A stretch of DNA of 64,000 nt from assembly GCF_014205335.1 (NCBI RefSeq), contig NZ_JACHNH010000001.1:3900501-3964500 (forward strand). The letters run 5' to 3'. Positions 1 to 9,045 of this stretch are shown piece by piece. How positions within the stretch are numbered: the first letter of the stretch is position 1; every line of letters begins with the position of its first letter. The notes below the pieces were generated by a model, which saw nothing but the letters and a program-made list of their open reading frames with translations, was not told where the DNA came from and did not search any database. A program made the position numbers and the translations under genes. Source of the DNA: Amorphoplanes digitatis. Its GTDB lineage: Bacteria > Actinomycetota > Actinomycetes > Mycobacteriales > Micromonosporaceae.

Positions 1-598
1 GCGCGGTGCGGACCACCAGCGCGTGCGCGGCCGGGCGCGGGTGCAGCCGGAACGCGCACTCGGTGATCAGCCCGAGCGTGCCGTACGAGCCGGTGAAGAG
101 CTTGCCCAGGTCGTACCCGGCGACGTTCTTCACGACCTTGCCGCCCGCCCGCGCGACCATCCCGCCGGGCCGGACCACCGTGATGCCGATCAGCAGGTCG
201 CGGACGGTGCCGTAGCCCAGGCGCCGCGGCCCGCTGGTGTTGGCCGCGACCGTGCCGCCGACGGTCGCGCCCGCCCGGACCGGGTCCAGGGCGAGCTGCT
301 GATCGCCCAGGTCGAGCCCGGCCAGGGGTGTGCCGGCCCGGACGACGACGATCAGGTCACCGGCGGCGTGCTCGACCACGCCGGTCAGGTTGCGGGTGTC
401 CACGATCAGGTCGAGGCGCCGCGGCGGCATGCCCCAGTCCAGCTTGCTGCCGCCGCCGCGCACCACGACCGCGAGATCGTCCGCGGCGGCCGCCCGCAGC
501 ACCTCGGCGGCCTGCGCGGTGTCGGCCGGGGCCGCGACGAACCGGGCCGGCACCCCGCCGACCGTGTCCGCCTCGGTCGCCGCCGTCCAGAGCGCCAT
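1..598 (-). CDS. glcE: Glycolate oxidase FAD-binding subunit (GlcE-like), 3' end outside window
   Basis: About 199 N-terminal residues of a PCMH-type FAD-binding flavoprotein. Visible are VVRGGGSKLDWG near residue 46, a NTSGPRRLGYGTVRDLLIG block near 117, and GKVVKNVAGYDLGKLF followed by GSYGTLGLITE, all typical of GlcE. In this family GlcE works with GlcD (and iron-sulfur GlcF) to oxidise glycolate to glyoxylate at the membrane. The ATG at 598 overlaps the stop of the upstream glcD gene (TGATG), so the two are translationally coupled. The gene runs off the left edge, so the C-terminus and any glcF are unseen. Confidence 0.85.
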   Translation of the reverse strand, partial: MALWTAATEADTVGGVPARFVAAPADTAQAAEVLRAAAADDLAVVVRGGGSKLDWGMPPRRLDLIVDTRNLTGVVEHAAGDLIVVVRAGTPLAGLDLGDQQLALDPVRAGATVGGTVAANTSGPRRLGYGTVRDLLIGITVVRPGGMVARAGGKVVKNVAGYDLGKLFTGSYGTLGLITECAFRLHPRPAAHALVVRTA

Positions 599-2046
599 CA
601 GAAGAGCTCCGCCGGGCGCGGCTCGTCCGCCTTGTGCCGCCGGGGCACCTCGCCGCAGAGCCGGGGCGTCGGGAATATCTTGCCGGGGTTGGCCAGCCCG
701 GCGGGGTCGAACGCGCAGCGCAGCAGCTGCATGGTCTCGAGGTCGTCGTCGGTGAACATCCGCGGCATGTACTTCGCCTTGTCCATGCCGACGCCGTGCT
801 CGCCGGTGATCGAGCCGCCGTACTCGATGCACAGGTCGATGATCGCGCCGGACACCTCCTCGGCGCGCTCGGCCTGCCCGGGCACGGCGTCGTCGAAGAG
901 CACGAGCGGGTGCAGGTTGCCGTCGCCGGCGTGGAAGACGTTCGCGACCCGCACGCCGTGCGCGCGGGAGACCTCGCCGATGCGGTGCAGCACCTCCGGC
1001 AGCGCCGTCCGCGGGATGACCCCGTCCTGCACGATGTAGTCCGGGCTGATCCGGCCGACCGCGGCGAACGCCGACTTGCGCCCCTTCCAGAACAGTGCCC
1101 GCTCGGCCGGGTCGGCCGCGATACGCAGCTCGAACGCGCCGTTGCCCTCGCACAGCGCGGTGACCTGCGCGAACTGCGCCTCTACCTCGGCCAGCGGCCC
1201 GTCCAGCTCGACGATCAGCACGGCGCCGGCACCGGCCGGGTAGCCGCAGGCGACGGCCGCCTCGGCGGCCTCGATGGCGAGGGCGTCCATCATCTCGACC
1301 GCCGCCGGGACCACACCGGCGGCGATGATCGCCGAGGTGGCCGCGCCGGCCTGGTCGGTGGTCTCGAAGGCGGCGAGCAGCGTGCGCACGGACTCCGGCA
1401 GCCGGGTCAGGCGCACGGTCACCCGGGTCGCGATGCCCAGCGTGCCCTCGGAGCCGACGAACGCGCCGAGCAGGTCGTAGCCGGGTGAGTCGGGTGCCCG
1501 GCCGCCCAGCTCGACGAGGTCGCCGGCGGGCGTGACGACCTGCGCCCCGATCACGTGGTTGGCGGTGAAGCCGTACTTGAGGCAGTGCGCGCCGCCGGAG
1601 TTCTCCGCGACGTTGCCGCCGATCGAGCAGATCTGCTGGCTGGACGGGTCGGGGGCGTAGTAGTAGCCGGCCGGGGTCGCGGCGTGGGTGACGTGCAGGT
1701 TGATCACGCCGGGCTCGACCACCGCGCGCTCGTCGTCGGGCGCCACCTCGACGATGGCGCGCATCTTCGACGTCACGATCAGCACACCGTCCGCGTGCGG
1801 CAGGGCGCCGCCGGAGAGCCCGGTGCCGGAGCCGCGCGCCACGAACGGCACGTTCGCCTCGACGCAGGCCCGGACCGTCCGCGCGCACTCGGCGGCGTCG
1901 CGGGGCAGCACCACCAGGCCGGGGGTGACTTTGTAGTGGGCCAGGCCGTCACATTCGTAGGTGCGCAGCTCCTGCCGGTCGCTGATCACCCGGCCGGGGC
2001 CCAGCCCGGAGCGCAGCACGTCGGCTAGACGGTCAAGCACGGTCAT
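598..2046 (-). CDS. glcD: Glycolate oxidase FAD-linked subunit GlcD
   Basis: A 482-residue FAD-linked oxidase. The PCMH FAD-binding part carries VARGSGTGLSGGALP, NVAENSGGAHCLKYG and GSEGTLGIATRVTV. The C-terminal FAD-oxidase domain ends with GEHGVGMDKAKYMP. This matches GlcD, the catalytic subunit oxidising glycolate (or D-lactate) in two-carbon salvage. The ATG at 2046 is preceded by an AGGGGG ribosome site; an in-frame ATG 60 bases upstream lacks one. It is first in a coupled operon with glcE and divergent from the M36 protease gene. D-lactate dehydrogenases of the same superfamily are the main alternative, but the adjacent glcE favours glycolate. Confidence 0.9.
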   Translation of the reverse strand: MTVLDRLADVLRSGLGPGRVISDRQELRTYECDGLAHYKVTPGLVVLPRDAAECARTVRACVEANVPFVARGSGTGLSGGALPHADGVLIVTSKMRAIVEVAPDDERAVVEPGVINLHVTHAATPAGYYYAPDPSSQQICSIGGNVAENSGGAHCLKYGFTANHVIGAQVVTPAGDLVELGGRAPDSPGYDLLGAFVGSEGTLGIATRVTVRLTRLPESVRTLLAAFETTDQAGAATSAIIAAGVVPAAVEMMDALAIEAAEAAVACGYPAGAGAVLIVELDGPLAEVEAQFAQVTALCEGNGAFELRIAADPAERALFWKGRKSAFAAVGRISPDYIVQDGVIPRTALPEVLHRIGEVSRAHGVRVANVFHAGDGNLHPLVLFDDAVPGQAERAEEVSGAIIDLCIEYGGSITGEHGVGMDKAKYMPRMFTDDDLETMQLLRCAFDPAGLANPGKIFPTPRLCGEVPRRHKADEPRPAELF

Positions 2047-2188
2047 CGGCGACCCCCTGAACGACAACTTAACCCGGCGCGCCGCCCACCGACACCGTTG
2101 AAACAATTCGTTAATCTATGAACGTCGATGCGAGCGTAATGTCTCGACGGTCTGGAGAGATCCTTCAGGCCGACCTCAGGAGGCATGC

Positions 2189-5059
2189 GTGCGTACACGC
2201 AGACGGTCCGCCATCGCCGGAATCCTCGCCGCAACCACCATAATCGCCGCCGCGCCCATCGGCGCTGAGGCGGCTCCCGCCGGACCGTCGCACGCCGCGA
2301 CGCCGCTGACCGGCGAGCACCTCGACGACGAGTACGGCTTCATCGACAACCGCGGCGGCAGCGCCGCACCCACCACCGGCCAGCGCGCCCTGGTCCGCGA
2401 CGACAACCTCGCCATCCGCTGGAACCGGCTCGGCACCCCGGCCTCCGTCGCGCCTCTCAAGGGCCGGCTCGCCGCCGGGACCAAGGGCGACGCGGAGACG
2501 GTCGCCCGCGACTACCTGAAGGGCAGCGTGGGGCTGTTCTCCCTGCGGTCGGCCGCGGTCGACGACCTGGAGACCGTCGCCGAGACCGAGGTCGGCGGCG
2601 GCGCCGTCGTCCTGCTGCGCCAGCGGTTCGGCGGCCTGCCCGCCGCGCACGACGGCCTCGTCGCGGTCGCGGTCAAGGACGGCGACGTCCTGCGGGTCAC
2701 CTCGTCGCTGAGCCCGCGCACCGCCAAGCCCGCCGCCGCCACCCTGTCCGCCGACGACGCCCTCGCCGCGGCCCTCACCGACGCCGGCATCGACCGGGCG
2801 CAGCTGGCCGACTCCCGGGTCCGGCCCGTCGCGGTGCCGATGCCCGGCGCCGACCCGCGGTCCGCGTACGAGGTCGTGATGCTGTCGGCGGACGCCGAGC
2901 ACCCGCTCGGCTACACCACCTACATCGACGCCCGCGACGGCAAGGTGCTGCTGCGCGAGAACCTGGTCAACTTCGCCGAGGACGACCCGCACTGGAAGGT
3001 CTTCCCGGCCACCCCGCCGGCCAACGGCGCCGACACCCGCCAGACCTGGTGCGCGACGACGGCAACCGGCTGCTCCCGGCAGGTCCTCGACCCGGCCACC
3101 GGCCGGCCGTGGGACGTCGACCCGGCCACCGGCCTGCCCACCTTCACCACGGCCGGCAACTCCGCCGACTCGGTGCGCCTCTGGGGCAACGGCAACCCGG
3201 CCGTGCCCGCCGCCGCCCGGCCCGACCGCGAATACGTCTACCCGTTCACGAACCAGTGGAACACCGCACGGTGCGACCCGAACACGCTGACCTCGCCCGA
3301 GCAGGCCGACGCCGACGCGGCCACCGCGAACCTGTTCGCGATGCACAACCGGATGCACGACTGGTCCTACAAGCTCGGCTTCACCGAGGCCACCTGGAAC
3401 CTCCAGAAGGCCAATACCCTGTCGTACGGCAAGGGCGCCGACGCCGAGCGCGGCAACGCACAGCAGGGCGCGGCCACCGCGACCACCCGCAACAACGCCA
3501 ACCAGGCGACACCGCCGGACGGCATGCAGCCGGTGTCGAACATGTACATGTGGCAGCCGTTCGCCGGCAGCGCCTACCCGCCCTGCGTCGACGGTGACTT
3601 CGACATGACCGTCATCGGCCACGAGTACACCCACGCGATCAGCAACCGCATGATCGCCGGACCGGACGGCGGCATCACCTCGTCGCAGGGCGGTGCGATG
3701 GGCGAGAGCTGGTCGGACCTCATGGCGATGGAGTACCTGTTCGAGAGCGGGTACACCCCGCGGGGCAGCACGCCGTACATCACCGGCGCGTACGTGACCG
3801 GCGACCTGGCCACCGGCATCCGCAACTACGACATGAGCAACAGCCCGCTCAACTACACGAACTACGGCTACGACCGCGGCGCCGCCGTGCACTCCGACGG
3901 CGAGATCTGGAGCGCGACGAACTTCGACGTGCGCCGCGCCTTCATCACCCGCTACGGCTCGGGCACCCGGGCGCTCCAGGAGAGCTGCGCGGCCGGCACC
4001 ACGCCGGCCACCGAATGCCCCGGCAACCGCCGCTGGGCGCAGCTGGTCTTCGACTCGTTCCTGCTCGCCGCGACCGGCGCGATCAGCATGCTCGACATGC
4101 GCGACAACATGATCACCGCGGACGCGCTGCGCTTCGACGGCGCCAACGCCGACCTGCTGTGGAACGCGTTCGCCGCCCGCGGCATGGGCGCCGGCGCGTC
4201 GAGCGGCCCCTCGGACACCGACCCGGTGCCGAGCTTCGCGTCGCCGTACTCCGAGAACGTCGAGGTGACGTTCAAGGCGCTCGGCGAGGCCTCCGGCAAG
4301 CCGGTACGCCTCTATGTCGGCGACTACGACTACGGCTCCGTACCGGTCGCCGACACCGACCCGGCGACGGCCCTGCCGGCCACGGTGACGCTGGCGCCCG
4401 GCACCTACCGTTTCCTGGCCATCGGCGCGGGCTACGGCCACAAGCGCTTCACGCAGACCATCTACCCCGGTGTCACCGCCAACGTCGGCGTGGTCATGCC
4501 GGCGAACCTGGCATCGGCCGCCTCCGGCGCGACGATCACCGGCGACGGCACGAACCTGGGCCGCCTCACCGACGACGCCGAGGGCACCGCCTGGACCGCC
4601 ACCGGCGGCGCGGCCGGCCGGCAGGTCACCGTCGACCTGCCGACCGACGCGCCCAAGCTGGTCTCCCGGGTACAGCTCAGCGCCTTCCCCGGCGCCGGCG
4701 CGGCCACCTCGGCGATGTACAGCACGGTCCGCCAGTTCGAGATCCTGACCTGCAACGCGACGACGGGCGCGGACTGCGCGACGGACGCGGGCTACAAGGT
4801 GGCGTACGCCAGCGCGGCGAACGCCTTCGACACCGCACAGTTCCGCCCCAAGGTGCCGAACCTGCTCCTGAAGTCGTTCCAGGTCCGCCCGACCCCGGCC
4901 ACGCACGTGCGGCTGCGGGTGCTCACCAACCAGTGCACGGGCAACCCGCTCTACGCGGGCGAGCAGGAGAACGACCCGCGCAGCACCACCGACTGCGCGA
5001 CGGCCTCGGCCGCGGCGGGCAACGTGGTCGCCGCCGAGTTCGAGGTGTTCAGCAGCTGA
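2189..5059 (+). CDS. Secreted M36 (fungalysin-type) zinc metalloprotease
   Basis: A 956-residue preproenzyme. The GTG start sits 5 bases after a perfect AGGAGG (2178-2183). The N-terminus (RTRRRSAIAGILAATTIIAAAP) is a secretion signal. An FTP-like propeptide precedes the catalytic domain, which has the zinc motif HEYTH near residue 478 and the third-ligand segment GESWSDLMAMEY about 30 residues later, as in M36 peptidases. The last ~300 residues form an extra beta-rich region with a discoidin-like look. It acts outside the cell on proteins, probably for nutrition. A strong hairpin terminator follows at 5066-5103. Family assignment is firm; substrate is unknown. Confidence 0.92.
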   Translation: MRTRRRSAIAGILAATTIIAAAPIGAEAAPAGPSHAATPLTGEHLDDEYGFIDNRGGSAAPTTGQRALVRDDNLAIRWNRLGTPASVAPLKGRLAAGTKGDAETVARDYLKGSVGLFSLRSAAVDDLETVAETEVGGGAVVLLRQRFGGLPAAHDGLVAVAVKDGDVLRVTSSLSPRTAKPAAATLSADDALAAALTDAGIDRAQLADSRVRPVAVPMPGADPRSAYEVVMLSADAEHPLGYTTYIDARDGKVLLRENLVNFAEDDPHWKVFPATPPANGADTRQTWCATTATGCSRQVLDPATGRPWDVDPATGLPTFTTAGNSADSVRLWGNGNPAVPAAARPDREYVYPFTNQWNTARCDPNTLTSPEQADADAATANLFAMHNRMHDWSYKLGFTEATWNLQKANTLSYGKGADAERGNAQQGAATATTRNNANQATPPDGMQPVSNMYMWQPFAGSAYPPCVDGDFDMTVIGHEYTHAISNRMIAGPDGGITSSQGGAMGESWSDLMAMEYLFESGYTPRGSTPYITGAYVTGDLATGIRNYDMSNSPLNYTNYGYDRGAAVHSDGEIWSATNFDVRRAFITRYGSGTRALQESCAAGTTPATECPGNRRWAQLVFDSFLLAATGAISMLDMRDNMITADALRFDGANADLLWNAFAARGMGAGASSGPSDTDPVPSFASPYSENVEVTFKALGEASGKPVRLYVGDYDYGSVPVADTDPATALPATVTLAPGTYRFLAIGAGYGHKRFTQTIYPGVTANVGVVMPANLASAASGATITGDGTNLGRLTDDAEGTAWTATGGAAGRQVTVDLPTDAPKLVSRVQLSAFPGAGAATSAMYSTVRQFEILTCNATTGADCATDAGYKVAYASAANAFDTAQFRPKVPNLLLKSFQVRPTPATHVRLRVLTNQCTGNPLYAGEQENDPRSTTDCATASAAAGNVVAAEFEVFSS

Positions 5060-7199
5060 CCCACCGGGCCCAGGGGAAGGGCACCTGCCGTTCCCCTGGG
5101 CCCCTGGCCACCGCACGCCGGCGTCGCCGGCATGGACATCCGCACTGTCGAGCCACGTCCGGTGCGGGAATCAGACCTCGGCACATGGGCGCAGGCCCAC
5201 CTCTGCCGGTACCTGTTCGCACACCCGCCGGTGCACCGCGTCGAGGCGGGAACCCAGCCGGAGAACGCGCCCGAACAACACGCACTCCGAAAGATCGGCG
5301 TCCGCAAGGAGGGCGTCCCACGCGGAGCCGAATTCCGCGACGGCGCCCGGTGCGACATCGTCGTCTTCGGCCTGCTCCGCGGCGAACAACCGCCTGACTG
5401 ACCCCACCCCGCACGCCCGCACTCGCCACGGGCCACGCGTCGGGTGGGCTTGTCGTGACCGTGTCGCGCTCGGCGCGGGCCGCGCGTCCGTCTTGGGCCG
5501 TGTGCGTGTCCGCCGTGGTCTGCGTGCGCGTGTCGCGTGCTGGGCGCGCAGTCGCTCGTCGCCTTTGTTGCTGTCCCGTAGCGTGCCGCGGGCAGACCTC
5601 GGTTTGTGGTCGTCTAATCGGCTGGTGAGAATGTATTTGTTGGTCCGCCAGAATGTTTGTGTGTCGGGTCGGCGGACGGCAGATTCTCCCGCAGGCCCCC
5701 GGTAACGCTTGAGTTCGGAATCGCCGTGCAGGTGGATTTCCTGCGTTCCCAGTTGATGTCTCGACTGATTTCGATGGGACCTGCTGATTCTCCGGATTTG
5801 CACACGACCTCGTCTCGGCCGCCGCCATGACCTCGCAGCAGCCTCCGGCCCGGCCCGGCCCGGCCCGGTGCGGTGCGGTGCGGTCCGGTGCGGTGCGGTC
5901 CGGTGCGGTGCGGTGCGGTGCGGTGCGGTGCGGTGCGGTGAGGGTCGGCCCGGTGCGGTGCGGTGAGGGTCGGCCCGGTGCGGTGCGGTGAGGGTCGGCC
6001 CGGTGCGGTGCGGTGCGGTGCGGTGCGGTGCGGGTCGGTGCGGTGCCGGGTTGTCGGTGCGGTTCGGGCGAGTGTCGCGGGTGGCGCGATGTCGCCCTGT
6101 TGGCGATCTCCGCCAGCGCCACCGCAGCCTGCGGCTGGGCTCCGGTTGCCGACCCGGCGCGGTGTGTCCGGCAGGCACAGGAATCGCGGCCGGTGCCTGC
6201 CGGCGTGCCAATCCGGAGGCCGGTTCGCCTGGCTTGCACCTCTTGACAGGTCCAACCTGGCCGGTGGCCCCGGTTCGCATTTGTGCCTGGGCGGATTTCC
6301 AGGCCAGGACGCCCACCCGACGAACGCACCCGCGCGGATTTCTCCAGGCCAGGAGGCCGGTTGATCGAGCGCGTCCGTGTAGGCCCGCCTGGCGGGGAAG
6401 ACCCGCTTAGCGAACGCACACGCGCGGATTTCTCCAGGCTGGGAGGTCTGCCTGGCGGGTATGCCGGCACGGGCTTCTCCGGGCTGGGAGGTCTGCCTGG
6501 CGGGTGTGCCGGCACGGGCTTCTGCGGGCTGGGAGGTCTGCCTGGCGGGTGTGCCGGCACGGGCTTCTGCGGGCTGGGAGGTCTGCCTGGCGGGTATGCC
6601 GGCACGGGCTTCTCCAGGCCAGGAGGCTTGTTGATCGAGCGCGTCCGTGCAGGCCCCGCGTGGCCGGGAGGCCTGCTCGACGAACACATCTGTGCGAGTT
6701 TGACCTGGCCAGTGGCCCCGCCCGGGCGACCGCACCCGTGCGGGTTCACCTGGCCGGCGGCCCCGCCGGGCGATTGGGTCTTGGTGGGTCTCGCCGGGTC
6801 GGCGATTCTGCTTGGCCGGTTCGCCTTTGCGGGTTCGGTCAGGTCTGGGAGTTCGGCCTGGTTGCCGTCCTGCTGATGTGGGCGTGGCGACTGATTGTGG
6901 TGGGTCGGGGTGGTGCGGTCCGCCGCACCGCCTGGTGTCGGCTCGGTGTGGACGAGTCCGGTGGGGCGTGCGGGTTGCGGGCGTTCTGGGTGCGGCTTGT
7001 CGGGGCCCGCGGTGGGGTGCTCGGCGTGTCGGCTGCGGAGTTGGCGAAGGCGCCGAGCGTGGCGTTGGGTCAGGCCCCATGCGCGGTGTCGTTCGTGCTC
7101 GCGGCGGAACTCGTCGCGCTCGGGGGAATAGTTGCGGGATGCGGTGCGGTCACGCATAGCGGCCAACTCACTGGTGGTGAAGAATTGAAGTTGCCGCAT
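5049..7199 (-). CDS. Putative protein with basic N-terminal domain and long low-complexity repeat tail
   Basis: From an ATG at 7199 the first ~55 residues (MRQLQFFTTSELAAMRDR, then NYSPERDEFRREHERHRAW and a basic RHARRLRQLR stretch) have the composition of a real folded, charged domain and look conserved, though I cannot name the family. The frame then runs through proline/arginine-rich sequence. A 45-bp repeat gives a 15-residue PPGRPPSPQKPVPAH-type unit four times, and a CGGTG microsatellite gives RTAPH units. The frame stays open to 5049, crossing the acetyltransferase remnant and the protease terminator antisense, so the true 3' end is doubtful. I believe the N-terminal part and not the full length. 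Confidence 0.35.
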   Translation of the reverse strand: MRQLQFFTTSELAAMRDRTASRNYSPERDEFRREHERHRAWGLTQRHARRLRQLRSRHAEHPTAGPDKPHPERPQPARPTGLVHTEPTPGGAADRTTPTHHNQSPRPHQQDGNQAELPDLTEPAKANRPSRIADPARPTKTQSPGGAAGQVNPHGCGRPGGATGQVKLAQMCSSSRPPGHAGPARTRSINKPPGLEKPVPAYPPGRPPSPQKPVPAHPPGRPPSPQKPVPAHPPGRPPSPEKPVPAYPPGRPPSLEKSARVRSLSGSSPPGGPTRTRSINRPPGLEKSARVRSSGGRPGLEIRPGTNANRGHRPGWTCQEVQARRTGLRIGTPAGTGRDSCACRTHRAGSATGAQPQAAVALAEIANRATSRHPRHSPEPHRQPGTAPTRTAPHRTAPHRADPHRTAPGRPSPHRTGPTLTAPHRTAPHRTAPDRTAPDRTAPHRAGPGRAGGCCEVMAAAETRSCANPENQQVPSKSVETSTGNAGNPPARRFRTQALPGACGRICRPPTRHTNILADQQIHSHQPIRRPQTEVCPRHATGQQQRRRATARPARDTRTQTTADTHTAQDGRAARAERDTVTTSPPDAWPVASAGVRGGVSQAVVRRGAGRRRRCRTGRRRGIRLRVGRPPCGRRSFGVRVVRARSPAGFPPRRGAPAGVRTGTGRGGPAPMCRGLIPAPDVARQCGCPCRRRRRAVARGPGERQVPFPWARWVSC
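5066..5103 (+). terminator. Strong hairpin terminator after the M36 protease
   Basis: A 13-bp perfect GC-rich stem (5066-5078 with 5091-5103) and 12-nt loop, 7 bases after the protease stop. There is no T-tract, as is common in high-GC actinobacteria. Confidence 0.8.
5132..5401 (+). pseudogene. Remnant of a GNAT (RimJ/RimL-type) acetyltransferase
   Basis: The 89-residue frame ends with a block typical of the C-terminal half of RimJ/RimL-type N-acetyltransferases: a CRYLFAHPPVHRVEAGT segment, then PENAPEQHALRKIGVRKEG and a FRDGARCDIVVFGLLRGE ending. The first 20 residues could be the start of such a protein, but the central acetyl-CoA-binding part (about 80-90 residues) is missing, so this looks like an internal deletion product. 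No convincing ribosome site precedes the ATG. Family full length is about 170-190 residues. It borders the repeat island. Confidence 0.6.
5865..6050. repeat. CGGTG pentanucleotide microsatellite with 25-bp higher-order units
   Basis: Runs of the 5-bp unit CGGTG fill about 185 bases. Three 25-bp units starting at 5941, 5966 and 5991 each combine AGGGTCGGCC with CGGTG repeats. The 5- and 25-bp units are not multiples of three, so copy-number change would shift any reading frame through here. Confidence 0.9.
6441..6620. repeat. 45-bp tandem repeat, four copies
   Basis: Units begin at 6441, 6486, 6531 and 6576, each starting GGGAGGTCTGCCTGGCGGGT. Copies differ at few positions (for example TATGCC versus TGTGCC, and TCTCC versus TCTGC). 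Degenerate flanking copies extend the pattern at about 6340-6440 and 6621-6700. Because 45 is a multiple of three, all frames stay open and would encode 15-residue repeats. Confidence 0.92.
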
Positions 7200-7548
7200 G
7201 TATTCATTATCCCGGAGCGGCCGCCGATTGTCCTTTTTCGATCCGCTGTCGATCATGCCAACTTATAGACGGCCAGCGCTGGGCGAGGAATCGATTAGTG
7301 ACCTGGTGAGTGTCGTCGGGGAGGCGAGAATGCATTGAATCTTTACAGCCGCGAGTCGCGTAGTTAAGGCTGCCAGTCCCGTGCTCGGTGTGTTGAACTA
7401 CTGATTGAGTGGTTGAGGCGCGTCAACTCAGGCGGGTTGAGAAGTCGTCGGGTCTGGCGTGGTTGGTCCCGAGCGGATTGGTTCGTGATGGTCGGGGTCG
7501 GTTTCGAGCGGGGTTGGTCCGTGGTGCGCGGTCCTCGGAGGGTGATTA

Positions 7549-7620
7549 CGCGGGTGCGCGGGTGCGCGGGTGCGCGGGTGCGCGGGTGCGCGGGAGCGCG
7601 GGAGCGCGGGAGCGCGGAGG
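7549..7620. repeat. 8-bp tandem repeat, nine units
   Basis: Five copies of CGCGGGTG (7549-7588), three of CGCGGGAG (7589-7612) and a degenerate CGCGGAGG (7613-7620). Clean homogeneous blocks suggest recent slippage expansion. Confidence 0.9.
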
Positions 7621-7649
7621 GTGATCTCGTGGGTTTGGTGTGCGGTGCG

Positions 7650-7835
7650 CGGAGGGTGATCCCGTAGGGCCGGTTCGCGGCGCTCGGAAGACTGAACCCT
7701 AGGGCCGGTTCGCGGCGCTCGGAAGACTGAACCCTAGGGCCGGTTCGCGGTGCGCGGAGGTGATCCCGTTGGGCCGTTTCGCGGCGCTCGGAGGACTGAT
7801 CTTCTAGGGCCCGGTTCGCGGTGCTTGGAGGTTGA
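7650..7835. repeat. ~35-bp degenerate tandem repeat, about five copies
   Basis: GGGCCGGTTCGCGG-type units start at 7667, 7702, 7737, 7771 and 7807 (spacings 35, 35, 34, 36). Each contains a GCGCTCGGA(A/G)GACTGA-type or GTGCGCGGAGG-type middle. Two units (7667 and 7702) are nearly identical; a looser copy precedes at about 7630. No protein frame is convincing across them. Confidence 0.85.
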
Positions 7836-8059
7836 TGGCGTGCTCGCCGATGCCGCGCCGAGGCCACCGGGACGCCGAATCGTGCCGGCGGCGCTGCGTC
7901 TGAAGGTAGGGGTGGGCGGCCTGATCTTGAAGGTGGAGAACGGGTGGCTGCCTGCGTCGGAGGCGTGCGGGGTGTCGTGCGTCGGTCGGGTGGGTCCGCG
8001 CCCGGCCGCTCTGTGTTGGGCAGAGCGTCGTCCCTCGGGCGCGGACCTGTACCGGTCGG

Positions 8060-8881
8060 TCAGGCTCTGACCGAGATGGTCAGCCGGGCGGTGTAGCCGG
8101 TCGTCACGTTGCCGGTGACGGTGGCCATCTCGCGGGCCGCCAGGTCGTCGCGGAAGACCATGTCGGTGGCGAGGGTGACGCGGCTGAGGTTGGTCACGCT
8201 CTGGCTGTAGCCGGAGGTCGCGTACACGGCGGACGACACGTCCTTGGGCAGGGCGATCTGTGAGGTCTTGACGATCGGGCCGCGGCCGCTGGTGGCGTTC
8301 GCCAGGGACGAGTAGACCTCGAAGTGGATGTGCGGCCACCGGCCCGCGTAGCAGCCGGGGTAGATGCTCTTGAAGGTGACCGTGCCGGTGGAGTCGGTGG
8401 CCTGGATGCCGCGCAGGTAGTTCTGGTTGGTGACGCCGCTGGAGTACAGCGAGTACCGGCCCTCGCGATCGCAGTGCCAGGCGTACACCGCCGCGCCGAC
8501 CAGCGGGACGCAGCTCAGGCTGAGCACGGTCAGGGAGAAGTTGAGGCCGATGCCGCCGGCGACGGCCGTCGCGCCGCCGAACGACGGGCGGATGTCGCTG
8601 CGTACGACGCCGCTGACGGTGCGGATCTCGATGCCGTTGCTGCCGTCGGCCGGGTAGGGGCCGGCGGTCTCCGACTCCACCTCGGCCACGCAGGCCGCCT
8701 CGGCGGGGCTCTGGTCGGTGAGCAGTCTGCCGCCGACGGCGCTCAGCACGCCGGCGCCGCCGAGCGCCGTCAGCATCCGACGGCGGGACATCGTCCGGAG
8801 GTCGAATTGCAAGCCCTTGTCGTGTACCTCCCGAACGTAGGCGTCGTTGTCGATCGGGGTCTCGTCGCGCTGTTCTGGCAT
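8060..8881 (-). CDS. Exported intradiol ring-cleavage dioxygenase family protein
   Basis: A 273-residue protein with a twin-arginine type signal (SRRRMLTALGGAGVLSAVGG, residues ~32-51) after a short cytoplasmic lead. The mature part has the intradiol dioxygenase layout: a VYAWHCDREGRYSLY segment with the first iron Tyr, then PGCYAGRWPHIHFEV with the second Tyr and the two His ligands. Cytoplasmic homologues cleave catechols; TAT-exported versions such as this are usually of unknown substrate, perhaps aromatic compounds from plant matter. It is followed by repeat-rich DNA and stands alone. Confidence 0.88.
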   Translation of the reverse strand: MPEQRDETPIDNDAYVREVHDKGLQFDLRTMSRRRMLTALGGAGVLSAVGGRLLTDQSPAEAACVAEVESETAGPYPADGSNGIEIRTVSGVVRSDIRPSFGGATAVAGGIGLNFSLTVLSLSCVPLVGAAVYAWHCDREGRYSLYSSGVTNQNYLRGIQATDSTGTVTFKSIYPGCYAGRWPHIHFEVYSSLANATSGRGPIVKTSQIALPKDVSSAVYATSGYSQSVTNLSRVTLATDMVFRDDLAAREMATVTGNVTTGYTARLTISVRA

Positions 8882-9045
8882 GGATGCTCCTACTCGTGGT
8901 AGGCGGCGGACGGCCGGATCGCCCGGTGGGGCGTGGCCGTGGTCCGTCGTCTCAAATCCTGAGCAGGCAGTGAAGCATGTCTATCTATGAATGGGCTTTG
9001 AATGTCTTCCGGCCGGGCACGGTCGACTGTGGAGCCCGGCATGAG

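Larger units (their letters stand above)
7200..8059. other. Gene-poor stretch with two repeat arrays
   Basis: No open frame here shows a recognisable domain or a good ribosome site. The left part (7200-7400) is less GC-rich than the surroundings and may hold the promoter of the leftward frame starting at 7199. The rest consists of the 8-bp and ~35-bp arrays listed separately, then about 220 bases of unremarkable sequence before the intradiol dioxygenase stop. Confidence 0.6.

Noticed and set aside
2165..5116. A 983-codon open frame antisense to the M36 protease
   Set aside because: It is an artefact of high GC, with arginine/glycine/alanine/valine-rich composition; the sense gene has signal peptide, HEYTH and ribosome site.
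5865..7835. Possible CRISPR array
   Set aside because: Repeats are directly adjacent without unique spacers, units differ in length between arrays, and no cas genes are present.
7364..7867. A 167-codon leftward frame over the 8- and 35-bp arrays
   Set aside because: It is made almost wholly of repeat translation (APAHPRTR-type units) with no folded-domain signature.
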